Below the pieces are notes generated by a model. It was not told the origin of the DNA. It saw only the letters and a program-made list of their open reading frames with translations, and searched no databases. The position numbers and the translations under genes are program-made. From NCBI GenBank assembly GCA_934098435.1, contig CAKOOV010000008.1, positions 1-64,000 on the forward strand: a DNA stretch of 64,000 nt. The letters run 5' to 3'. Below are positions 51,233 through 59,138 of this stretch, piece after piece (position 1 is the first letter of the stretch; the number at the start of each line of letters is the position of its first letter). This stretch comes from an uncultured Bacilli bacterium (GTDB lineage Bacteria > Bacillota_I > Bacilli_A > RF39 > UBA660).

Positions 51233-52534
51233 GTGAAGAAAATTAGATTTTTTATGGTTTTTGTTTTTGGTTTATTTTTGTTTTCTACTGTGAGTGCTTC
51301 TAGTGTTGGTGTTAGTGCTAATAAAAGTTCTGTTACTAAGGGTGATAGTGTGACTATTACTGCTACTATAAGTGCTGGTAGTGGTATTTATACTACTGAG
51401 GGTTCTATTAATTGTAGTGGTGCTGGTGTTACTGCTAGTAGAGATATGTCTTTTGAGGATATGGATACTAAGAGTACTTCTAAGAGCTTTTCGTTTACTA
51501 TTAAACCTACTTCTTCAGGGACTGTTACTTGCAAAACTTCTAATGTTGTTCTTAGAGAACTTGCTGTTGATAAGGGTTATTCTTTAGATAATAGTTCTAT
51601 TTCTATTACGGTTAAGGAACCTGTTGTTATTAAGAAGCCTACTCGTGAGTATTCTTCGAATAATTATTTGAAATCTTTGACTATTGATGGGTTTGATATT
51701 TCGCCTTCTTTTGATAAAGAAACTAAAGAGTATAGTGTAGAAGTCCCTAATGGTACTGATAAAGTTAATATTAAAGCTGAGAAGGCTGATTCTTCTGCTA
51801 GTGTTAAGGGTGATGGGGAAGTTAGTGTTACTGAAGGTGCTAATAAGATTGAAGTTAAAGTTACGGCAGAAAATGGTAATGAGAGGGTTTATGTTATTAA
51901 TGTAACAGTTAAAGAACTTGATCCTATTGAGGTTACTATTGATAAGAAAAAATATAATATAATTAGAAAAGAGGGTGTTATTGATCCTCCAGAAAATTAT
52001 GAAAAGGATACTATTAAAATTAATGGTAATGATGTTTTATGTTATAGAAATAAGGTTACTAAAGTAGTACTTGTTGGTATTAAAGATGATGCTGGTAATG
52101 CTTCTTATTATATATATGATGAGAAGAAGAATACTTATACTAAGTATAATGGTATTAAGATTGGTAATTTGTATTTAAGTGTTCTTAATATGCCAAAGGA
52201 TAAAATACCTGATGGTTATGTTAAGAAGATATTTGAGTATGATGGTAAGAAGATAGATGGTTATGTACTTAATAATAGTGATTTTTATCTTATATATGCA
52301 CAAAATGAAACTACTGGTAAGATAGGTCTTTATACTTATGATAGGAAAGATGGTACTATACAAAGATTTAATGATGATATAGTTAATAGTTATAAGAAGA
52401 AAGCGGATAATTATTTTCTATATTTACTTATATCTATAGGAGTACTTGCTATTACTATTATTACTTTTTCAATTATTTTGATTAAGAAGAAGGATGATAG
52501 ATATAAAATTAAGAATAAAAATAAGATTAAATAA
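51233..52534 (+). CDS. Membrane-anchored protein with cohesin/Ig-like and cadherin-like domains
   Basis: A signal peptide precedes a ~105-residue beta domain beginning 'VGVSANKSSVTKGDSVTITATIS', the pattern seen at the start of cohesin and related Ig-like modules. A cadherin-like sandwich comes next ('YLKSLTIDGFDISPSFDKETKEYSVEVP'), related to that in the upstream hydrolase. After a ~150-residue region, a C-terminal membrane span ('YFLYLLISIGVLAITIITFSIILI') with a basic tail anchors it facing outward. It starts with GTG after GGAGG, 12 bp downstream of the dockerin-bearing hydrolase. A receptor role for that dockerin is inferred from context. Confidence 0.65.
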   Translation: MKKIRFFMVFVFGLFLFSTVSASSVGVSANKSSVTKGDSVTITATISAGSGIYTTEGSINCSGAGVTASRDMSFEDMDTKSTSKSFSFTIKPTSSGTVTCKTSNVVLRELAVDKGYSLDNSSISITVKEPVVIKKPTREYSSNNYLKSLTIDGFDISPSFDKETKEYSVEVPNGTDKVNIKAEKADSSASVKGDGEVSVTEGANKIEVKVTAENGNERVYVINVTVKELDPIEVTIDKKKYNIIRKEGVIDPPENYEKDTIKINGNDVLCYRNKVTKVVLVGIKDDAGNASYYIYDEKKNTYTKYNGIKIGNLYLSVLNMPKDKIPDGYVKKIFEYDGKKIDGYVLNNSDFYLIYAQNETTGKIGLYTYDRKDGTIQRFNDDIVNSYKKKADNYFLYLLISIGVLAITIITFSIILIKKKDDRYKIKNKNKIK

Positions 52535-52567
52535 TATAATATAGTGCTACTAGAAGTTAGTGGTAAT

Positions 52568-52601
52568 GGAAAATATAAGGATTTATATTTTCCTTTTTTT
52601 T
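52568..52601 (+). terminator. Intrinsic terminator
   Basis: GGAAAATATAA (52568-52578) and TTATATTTTCC (52583-52593) form a perfect 11-bp stem followed by eight T residues. Confidence 0.9.
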
Positions 52602-52663
52602 GTTAACTTTATTGACTTGTTAATTAATTATTATTATAATAAAAAATACAAAATGGAGAAGGA
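52596..52663 (+). repeat. 68-bp direct repeat with promoter, left copy
   Basis: This copy matches 53696-53763 at all but two positions (period exactly 1100 bp). It contains TTGACT (52612-52617), 17 nt, then TATAAT (52635-52640), and ends at a ribosome site. The pair brackets the Bro-N cassette. Confidence 0.9.
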
Positions 52664-52671
52664 GGTATCTT

Positions 52672-53537
52672 ATGAATCAAGAAAGAATGCATTTAGTGAA
52701 TAAAATATTTAATAATAAAACAATAAGAACAGTTTGGGATACAGAAAGTGAAAAATATTATATTAGTATTATTGATATTATTAAAGCATTAACAGGAAGT
52801 TCTAGACCAAGAAAATATTGGAGTGATTTAAAGAAACAATTAAATTTAGAAGGTAGTGAAGTGTCCGATAAAATCGGACAGTTGAAATTGAAAGCTCAAG
52901 ATGGAAAATATCGTATGACTGATGTTGTTGATATTGAGGGAATATTTAGAATAATTGAATCAATACCTAGTCCTAAGGCTGAACCTATGAAGATGTGACA
53001 GCAGGTTTAGGGAGCGAAAGAATAAATGAAACTTTTGATCCTTCACTAGCCATGCAAAGAGCAATAGATTTATATAGAATTAAAGGTTATGATGAAAAGT
53101 GGATTACAAAAAGGATTAAGGGTATTCAGGATAGAAAAGGTCTTACTGATATATGGAAAAATGGTGGAATAACTGAATCAAAGGAATATGCAATACTAAC
53201 AAATGAAATTTATAAAGAGTGGTCTGGCATGACCGCTAAGGAATATAAAATTTATAAGGGGCTCAGAAAAGAATCATTAAGAGATAATATGTCTGATGTA
53301 GAAGTGACATTAGCAGATTTAGGTGAAATAGCAACTAGAGAAATTGCTAAAAAGAAAAATCCTCAAGGTTTAAATGCAAATATTGAAATAGCTAAACGTG
53401 GTGGTAAAATTGCTAGTACTGCAAGAGAAGCTTTAGAGGATGAACTAGGAGAAAGTGTAGTTACTAGTAACAATGTATTAAGCTATGAATATATGGAAGA
53501 AAAAGAAATTGAAGATAAAGTGGTTGGTAAAATATAA
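52672..53537 (+). pseudogene. Frameshifted Bro-N family gene
   Basis: The first frame (52672-52998) encodes a Bro-N domain: 'IRTVWDTESEKYYISIIDIIKAL', 'RPRKYWSDLKKQL', and 'GKYRMTDVVDIEGIFRIIESIPSPKAEP'. The expected continuation is in another frame from about 52995 ('TAGLGSERINETFDPSLAMQRAIDLYRIKGY...', ending at 53537). Loss of one base at the Met-Trp-Thr junction (TGG ACA read as TGACA) creates the stop. The second part has the usual C-terminal region of chromosomal Bro-N proteins. The break is probably recent, because both halves are otherwise intact. AGGAGG and a duplicated promoter lie upstream. Confidence 0.8.
52862..52880. repeat. 19-nt palindrome inside the Bro-N gene
   Basis: TGTCCGAT and ATCGGACA are perfect 8-nt arms around AAA. 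It is in frame, between the conserved KKQL and QLKLKAQDGK segments. Confidence 0.85.
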
Positions 53538-53695
53538 TAAAAACTGCTAAACAAAAAAGTATATAAAATGAAATATTTTAACTCAATGAAATGGTTATAT
53601 ATTTAAAGATAAACTAAGATATTAAGTCTTAGTTTTTACATATTTGCTTTTGGTGTTATTACTTCTCTAATGTATTAATTAATATGGTTATATTC
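53538..53695. other. Gene-free right part of the Bro-N cassette
   Basis: AT-rich DNA without a convincing gene. A weak hairpin (AAACTAAGA / TCTTAGTTT, near 53611-53635) could terminate the Bro-N transcript. Confidence 0.45.
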
Positions 53696-53763
53696 TTTTT
53701 TGTTAACTTTATTGACTTGTTAATTAATTATTATTATAATAAATATTACAAAATGGAGAAGGA
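53696..53763 (+). repeat. 68-bp direct repeat with promoter, right copy (comEA promoter)
   Basis: This is the right copy of the repeat. TTGACT (53712-53717), 17 nt, then TATAAT (53735-53740) form the promoter of comEA-comEC. The copy at 52596 is placed identically ahead of the Bro-N gene. Confidence 0.9.
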
Positions 53764-53774
53764 AAGGAGTAGAT

Positions 53775-54413
53775 TTGAAGAAAATAATTTTTATTTTACT
53801 TGGTATTTCTTTTATACTTGGTGGTGTTATTTTTGTTTTATATAAGAATAATTATAGTAAAAATGATGATGTTGTTGATATTTTTAAAGAAAAAGATGAT
53901 AGTGGTAATGATGATGTTATAGAGGATTTAAAAGATGATACTAATACTGTAATAGTGGATATTAAGGGTATGGTGGTTAATCCTGGTGTGTATGAGGTTC
54001 CTAGTAATTTTAGGGTTAATGATGTTATTGAGACTGCTGGAGGACTACTTGATGGAGCGGATACTAGTAAGATTAATTTGGCTAAAATTGTCAGTGATGA
54101 GATGACTATTATTATTTATTCTAATGAAGAAATAATAGAAAAATATAAAAATGAAGTATGTATATGTGATTGTCCTGATATTAGTAATGATGCTTGTATT
54201 AGTGATAATAATGAAGAAGATGATCTTATTAATATTAATACTGCTGATATAGATGAACTTATGAATATTAAAGGTATTGGAAGAAGTAAGGCTAAAGCTA
54301 TTGTTGAATATAGAGATAAGAATGGTAATTTTAATTCTATAGATGATATTAAGAATGTAGATGGTATTGGAGATTCTTTATTTGAAAAGATTAAGATGTA
54401 TATTAAAGTCTAA
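53775..54413 (+). CDS. comEA: Competence DNA receptor ComEA
   Basis: A membrane span (about residues 4-22) and an acidic linker are followed by an SLBB domain ('VDIKGMVVNPGVYEVPSNFRVNDVIETAGG'). The C-terminal double helix-hairpin-helix reads 'ININTADIDELMNIKGIGRSKAKAIVEYRDKNGNF'. This is the standard Gram-positive ComEA layout; it binds incoming double-stranded DNA outside the membrane. Translation appears to start at TTG (53775), with AAAGGAG upstream; no better ATG is available. The gene overlaps comEC. A CICDC cluster lies between the domains. Confidence 0.88.
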   Translation: MKKIIFILLGISFILGGVIFVLYKNNYSKNDDVVDIFKEKDDSGNDDVIEDLKDDTNTVIVDIKGMVVNPGVYEVPSNFRVNDVIETAGGLLDGADTSKINLAKIVSDEMTIIIYSNEEIIEKYKNEVCICDCPDISNDACISDNNEEDDLININTADIDELMNIKGIGRSKAKAIVEYRDKNGNFNSIDDIKNVDGIGDSLFEKIKMYIKV

Positions 54414-56433
54414 ATATTTATTTAAGTTATTAGCTTTAATTTCTTTAATAGGGGTGATATTATTTACTAGATATTATAGATTTGAATCTTGTTATGAAAA
54501 AGACGATGATACTTTTGTGGGTATTGTTACTGATTATAAAGTCAGTGATGGTAAGATTAGTATTAAATTTAAGGCTAAAGAGGTATTAATTGTTAATTAT
54601 AGTTATGATAATTTGGTTTTTGATACTCTTAATTATGGTGATAAGCTTATTGTTAAAGGAAAGTTATATACTCCTAATGATAATAGTATTTTTAATTCTT
54701 TTAGTTATAAAGATTATTTATATAATAAGAAGATATTTTATATTGTTAGGGCTAGTAGTATTAATAAGATAGAGAATAATAGTAATTATTTTTATACTTT
54801 GAAAAATATTTTATATGATAGGGTTAATGGATTTGAGTCTGGTAATTATATTAAGACTTTATTATTTGGGGATAATAATCTTTCTAATGAAGTTAAAGAT
54901 AGTTATAGAATTAATGGTATAAGTCATTTGTTTTCAATATCTGGTATGCATATTAATCTTATTATTGGTATTTTATATATTTATTTAGATAGGATTACTT
55001 ACAATAAACATATTAAGTATTTGATTTGTGATGTTTTTCTTATATTTTATTTGATTTTTGCTTATACTTCTTCTTTACTTAGAGCTTCTATTATGTTTAT
55101 ATTTAGTAGTATTAATTATATTTTTAAGTTTGAAATTAATAAGATTGATATTATGTTATTTACTTTAGTTATGGCTATTTTTATTAATCCTTTTATTATT
55201 TATGATATTGGTTTTATTTATTCTTATTTAATTAGTTTTTTTCTTATTCTTTTTTATGATAAATATAAAAATAAGAATTATTTTGTTAAAGGTATTTATA
55301 CTTCTATTATTGCTTTTTTGGTATCTTTTCCTATTACTGTATTTTATTTTTATGAGGTTAATGTTTTTAGTATTGTTATTAATATTTTAATTGTACCTAT
55401 AGTTAGTATTATTTTGATTCCACTTGCTATTATTACTTTGTTTTTTCCTATATGTGATAATATTTTGTTTTTCTTTACTAATTTATTAGAAGATATATCT
55501 TTCTTTCTTAATAATATTTCTTTTATGAGAGTTATTTTTTATAAGCCTAGTATTGTTATTGTTATTTTATATTTTGTTATTATTTATGGTATTTATAGAT
55601 ATAAAAAGTTTATATATTTATTTTTTATAGTTATTTTAATTCATTTTTTTTATCCTTATTTTAATAATAATTTAGAGATTACTATGTTTGATGTTGGTGA
55701 GGGAGATTCATATCTTGTTAGTTTTCCTAATAATTTAGGTAATATTCTTATTGATACTGGGGAAGATGATGTATATTCTATTATGAAGAATGATATTATA
55801 ATGTATTTAAAAAGCAAAGGAATTAGAAAACTTGATTATGTTATTATTAGTCATGGGGATAAGGATCATATAGGGGGACTTGTTAATTTGATTAATAATT
55901 TTAAAGTTGATATGGTTATTTTTAATAGAGGGGATAAGTCATTACTCGAAGAAGAGGATATTGGTATTCTTAATAGTATGAATATTAAATATGATACTTT
56001 TGGTGATAAAATTGATATTCATGGGATAAGTTTATATTTTCTTAATGATAAGATATTTGATAATGAGAATGATAATAGTAATGTTATTTATTTTGAATAT
56101 TTGAAATATAAGTTTTTATTTATGGGAGATGCTTCTAGTAATGTTGAGGATTATATTATGTCTAAATATAATATTTCGGATATTTCTTTTCTTAAGGTGG
56201 GACATCATGGTAGTAAGACTAGTAGTAGTAAAGATTTTATAGATTATGTTACTCCTAAGATTTCACTTATATCTTTGGGAAGAGGTAATATATATGGTCA
56301 TCCTAACAAAGAAGTATTAGAAAATTTAAATGATTCAAAAATATATAGGACTGATTTAGATGGAAGTATTAATATTAAGATTAATAAAAATAAGGTTAGA
56401 ATTTATACTGCAATGAAGAGGGAAGGCGAATAG
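54382..56433 (+). CDS. comEC: DNA uptake channel ComEC/Rec2
   Basis: The order is an N-terminal OB-like region, the membrane competence domain ('LLFGDNNLSNEVKDSYRINGISHLFSISGMHINL' is the family signature) with about ten membrane spans, and a C-terminal metallo-beta-lactamase-like domain. The last has 'FDVGEGDSYLV', 'DTGED', 'SHGDKDHIGG' and 'KVGHHGSKTS', implying an active nuclease-type centre. ComEC carries single-stranded DNA into the cell. It starts within comEA: TTG at 54382 with GGAG 9 nt upstream is preferred, and the ATG at 54361 is an alternative. The length is about 684 residues. The pilus genes needed for uptake are not in this window. Confidence 0.9.
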   Translation: MKRLRCILKSKYLFKLLALISLIGVILFTRYYRFESCYEKDDDTFVGIVTDYKVSDGKISIKFKAKEVLIVNYSYDNLVFDTLNYGDKLIVKGKLYTPNDNSIFNSFSYKDYLYNKKIFYIVRASSINKIENNSNYFYTLKNILYDRVNGFESGNYIKTLLFGDNNLSNEVKDSYRINGISHLFSISGMHINLIIGILYIYLDRITYNKHIKYLICDVFLIFYLIFAYTSSLLRASIMFIFSSINYIFKFEINKIDIMLFTLVMAIFINPFIIYDIGFIYSYLISFFLILFYDKYKNKNYFVKGIYTSIIAFLVSFPITVFYFYEVNVFSIVINILIVPIVSIILIPLAIITLFFPICDNILFFFTNLLEDISFFLNNISFMRVIFYKPSIVIVILYFVIIYGIYRYKKFIYLFFIVILIHFFYPYFNNNLEITMFDVGEGDSYLVSFPNNLGNILIDTGEDDVYSIMKNDIIMYLKSKGIRKLDYVIISHGDKDHIGGLVNLINNFKVDMVIFNRGDKSLLEEEDIGILNSMNIKYDTFGDKIDIHGISLYFLNDKIFDNENDNSNVIYFEYLKYKFLFMGDASSNVEDYIMSKYNISDISFLKVGHHGSKTSSSKDFIDYVTPKISLISLGRGNIYGHPNKEVLENLNDSKIYRTDLDGSINIKINKNKVRIYTAMKREGE

Positions 56434-56435
56434 AA

Positions 56436-57269
56436 ATGAATGAAATAAAGGAATATACAGAGAAAGTATTTGAAAATATTAAGCACATAGATGAAAATGG
56501 TAATGAATATTGGTTGGCTAGAGAATTAATGCCATTACTTGAATATTGCAAGTGGGAAAGATTTTCTAATGTAATTAATAATGCTAAAGTTGCTTGTGAA
56601 AATAGTGGTTACAATATTAATGAACATTTTCCCGAAGTCGGGAAAATGATAAGCATTGGAAATGGCGGCAAAAGAAAAGTAGATGATTATAGGCTATCAA
56701 GATATGCATGTTACCTAATTGCTCAAAATGGTGATTCTAGAAAAAAAGTGATAGCACTTGCTCAAACATATTTTGCGATTCAAACGAGAAAACAGGAATT
56801 AAGTGAAAGAGAGTATAATGAACTTGCTGAAGATGAGAAAAGATTGTATCGGAGAAATCAAGCGAGAAAGGGTAATTATAATTTAAATAAAACTGCAGTT
56901 AATAGTGGAGTAAAAGATTTAGCTAGATTTCATAATGCAGGATATAAAGGACTTTATAATGGTGAAACAGCAGATGATATTTTTAAAAGAAAGAAACTTA
57001 GATATAGAGAAGATATATTAGATAATATGGGTAGTGAAGAGTTAGCGGATAATATATTTAGAATTGCTCAAACGGATGCAAAGTTAAAAAGGGATAACGT
57101 AGATAATGAATATACCGCAAATTCTGTTCATTATGAGGTTGGCAGAGAAATACGAAATAGTATAGAAAAGTTAGGTGGAACTATGCCTGAGAATCTTCCA
57201 ATGCCTGATAAAAGTTTAAAGGAATTGGAAAAAGTAGGTAAAAAAATAGATTTAAAATATAAGAATTAG
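56436..57269 (+). CDS. DinD-like (Bro-N type) protein
   Basis: This 277-residue protein is related to E. coli DinD. It has 'EYWLARELMPLLEYCKWERFSNVINNAKVACENSG', 'KRKVDDYRLSRYACYLIAQNGD' and 'ALAQTYFAIQTRKQEL', then a C-terminal half with 'AVNSGVKDLARFHNAGYKGLYNGETADDIFKRK'. DinD is an SOS-induced protein reported to inhibit RecA; whether that applies here is unknown. It begins 2 bp after comEC, with AGGGAAGG in the comEC end, so it hitch-hikes on the com operon. It contains a 24-bp palindrome. Its stop is joined directly to a 3' scrap of a DUF1016 gene. Confidence 0.8.
   Translation: MNEIKEYTEKVFENIKHIDENGNEYWLARELMPLLEYCKWERFSNVINNAKVACENSGYNINEHFPEVGKMISIGNGGKRKVDDYRLSRYACYLIAQNGDSRKKVIALAQTYFAIQTRKQELSEREYNELAEDEKRLYRRNQARKGNYNLNKTAVNSGVKDLARFHNAGYKGLYNGETADDIFKRKKLRYREDILDNMGSEELADNIFRIAQTDAKLKRDNVDNEYTANSVHYEVGREIRNSIEKLGGTMPENLPMPDKSLKELEKVGKKIDLKYKN
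56625..56648. repeat. 24-nt palindrome inside the DinD-like gene
   Basis: Arms of 11 nt (CATTTTCCCGA / TCGGGAAAATG) surround AG. It is in frame and encodes the HFPEVGKM segment, just before the conserved KRKVDDYRLSRYA block. Confidence 0.9.
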
Positions 57270-57329
57270 TATTATATAGAGTATTCTAGTGATAATAGGA
57301 TATATACAAGAGATTATGTAATAAGTTAG
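57270..57329 (+). pseudogene. 3' remnant of a DUF1016 nuclease gene
   Basis: These 60 bp encode YYIEYSSDNRIYTRDYVIS plus a stop, matching the last codons of both intact DUF1016 copies (58170-58229 and 59070-59129). It shows that a further copy stood here before the DinD-like gene arrived or recombined. Confidence 0.85.
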
Positions 57330-57338
57330 GAGGATGAT

Positions 57339-58229
57339 ATGAATTATTATGATGAAATTAAAAATAAATTAATAGATAACGAAGTATATAAAAGAGTAAA
57401 AGATTATTCTAAGAATAGAAATGATCTTAGTACCTACTATGAAGTTGGTAAATTGCTTTTTGAAGCAGGAGATCATTATGGCGAAGGAATAATAAAAGAT
57501 TACTCTAAAAGACTTACTTTAGAACTTGGAAGGGGTTATAGTAAAAGGAATTTATGGTTAATGTTAAAGTTTTATAAATTAAATGAAAAAGTGCAGGCAC
57601 TGCCTGCAGAATTGACATGGAGCCATTATATTGAATTATTATCTTTAGAAAATACAAATGAAATAAAGTATTATATAGATATTTCTATCAAACAGAGTTT
57701 GTCTTATAGGAAATTAAGAGAAAGAATTAAAAGTAAAGAATATCAAAGATTAGATGATAATACTAAGTTAAAATTAATTAATAAAGAAGAAGTTAATGTA
57801 AGTGATTTTATTAAGAATCCAATTGTTATTAAGAATAAATATAATTATGATATAGAAAATATTTCTGAGAAGATGCTTCAAGCATTGATACTTGAAGATA
57901 TACCATCATTTTTAGAAGAACTAGGAGAAGGATATTCATTTATAAAAAATGAATATAAAATAAAAATGGGTAATACTTATAATTATATTGATTTATTATT
58001 GTTTAATTATGTTTATAATTGTTTTGTAGTAATAGAATTAAAAGTATGTGAATTAAAGAAGGAACATATAGGTCAAATAGAAGTATATATGAATTATATA
58101 GATAAACATATTAAAAGTATTAATCAGGATAAGACTATTGGTATTATTATAACAAGACGTGATAATCATTATTATATAGAATATTCTAGTGATAATAGGA
58201 TATATACTAGGAATTATGTAATAAGTTAG
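57339..58229 (+). CDS. DUF1016/YhcG-like PDDEXK nuclease, copy 1
   Basis: This 296-residue protein has an N-terminal DUF1016 domain with 'STYYEVGKLLFEA', 'LGRGYSKRNLWLMLKFY' and 'LTWSHYIELLSLE'. The C-terminal restriction-like nuclease domain keeps 'YNYIDLLLFN' (Asp) and 'CFVVIELKV' (Glu-x-Lys). The DUF1016 family includes E. coli YhcG/RpnA-type recombination-associated nucleases, and a role in mobility or defence is inferred. GGAGG lies 9 nt upstream. The second copy follows after 9 bp and is almost identical except in residues ~60-115. A 19-nt palindrome lies in that variable region. Confidence 0.85.
   Translation: MNYYDEIKNKLIDNEVYKRVKDYSKNRNDLSTYYEVGKLLFEAGDHYGEGIIKDYSKRLTLELGRGYSKRNLWLMLKFYKLNEKVQALPAELTWSHYIELLSLENTNEIKYYIDISIKQSLSYRKLRERIKSKEYQRLDDNTKLKLINKEEVNVSDFIKNPIVIKNKYNYDIENISEKMLQALILEDIPSFLEELGEGYSFIKNEYKIKMGNTYNYIDLLLFNYVYNCFVVIELKVCELKKEHIGQIEVYMNYIDKHIKSINQDKTIGIIITRRDNHYYIEYSSDNRIYTRNYVIS
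57591..57609. repeat. Variable palindromic box in DUF1016 copy 1
   Basis: GTGCAGGCACTGCCTGCAG: 8-nt perfect arms (57592-57608) around a single C, flanked by GAAAAA and AATT. The same box position in copies 2 and 3 has different arms. It encodes part of VQALPAE, just before the conserved LTWSH. Confidence 0.95.
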
Positions 58230-58238
58230 GATGATGAT

Positions 58239-59129
58239 ATGGATTATTATGATGAAATTAAAAATAAATTAATAGATAATGAAGTATATAAAAGGGTAAA
58301 AGATTATTCTAAGAATAGAAATGAGATTAGTACGTACTATGAAGTTGGTAAACTACTTTTTGAAGCAGGAAAAAAATATGGTGAAAAGATTATTAATAAT
58401 TATTCAAAAAAACTCACATCTGAAATAGGTGGTGGATATGGAATTTCAAATTTGAAAAGAATGCGACAATTTTATTGTTTAATAGAAAAAGGTGTGGCAA
58501 TGCCACACCAATTAAGTTGGTCACACATTTTATCTTTATTACCTATTGATAATATAAATGAAATAAATTATTATATCGATATTTCTATTAAACAAAGTTT
58601 GTCTTATAGAAAATTGAGAGAAAGAATTAAAAATAAAGAATATCAAAGATTAGATGATAATACTAAGTTAAAATTAATTAATAAAGAGGAAGTTAATGTG
58701 AGCGATTTTATTAAAAATCCAATTGTTATTAAAAATAAATATAATTATGATATAGAAAATATTTCTGAGAAGATGCTTCAAGCATTGATACTTGAAGATA
58801 TACCATCATTTTTAGAAGAACTAGGAGAAGGATATTCTTTTATAAAGAATGAATACAAAATAAAAATAGGTAATACTTATAATTATATAGATTTATTATT
58901 GTTTAATATTAAATTTAATTGTTATGTAGTAATAGAATTAAAAGTATGTGAATTAAAGAAAGAGCATATAGGTCAAATAGAAGTATATATGAATTATATA
59001 GATAAACATATTAAAAGTATTAATCATGATAATACTATTGGTATTATTATAACAAGAAGAGATAATCATTATTATATAGAGTATTCTAGTGATAAGAGAA
59101 TATTAACTAGAGAATATATATTAAATTAG
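58239..59129 (+). CDS. DUF1016/YhcG-like PDDEXK nuclease, copy 2
   Basis: The length of 296 residues and the domain layout are the same as copy 1. The first ~50 and the last ~175 residues are nearly identical, while residues ~50-110 differ ('YGEKIINNYSKKLTSEIGGGYGISNLKRMRQFYCLIEKGVAMPHQLSWSH'). The nuclease residues (IDLLLFN, VVIELKV) are intact. The mosaic pattern suggests recombination or selection for a different recognition segment, as with specificity modules. A weaker GGATGATG ribosome site lies upstream. It is followed by a broken third copy. Confidence 0.85.
   Translation: MDYYDEIKNKLIDNEVYKRVKDYSKNRNEISTYYEVGKLLFEAGKKYGEKIINNYSKKLTSEIGGGYGISNLKRMRQFYCLIEKGVAMPHQLSWSHILSLLPIDNINEINYYIDISIKQSLSYRKLRERIKNKEYQRLDDNTKLKLINKEEVNVSDFIKNPIVIKNKYNYDIENISEKMLQALILEDIPSFLEELGEGYSFIKNEYKIKIGNTYNYIDLLLFNIKFNCYVVIELKVCELKKEHIGQIEVYMNYIDKHIKSINHDNTIGIIITRRDNHYYIEYSSDKRILTREYILN
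58491..58509. repeat. Variable palindromic box in DUF1016 copy 2
   Basis: GGTGTGGCAATGCCACACC: 9-nt perfect arms around a single A, flanked by GAAAAA and AATT exactly as in copy 1. Only the inner GGCA/TGCC is shared; the outer arms differ but remain complementary. Confidence 0.95.
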
Positions 59130-59138
59130 GAGGATAAT

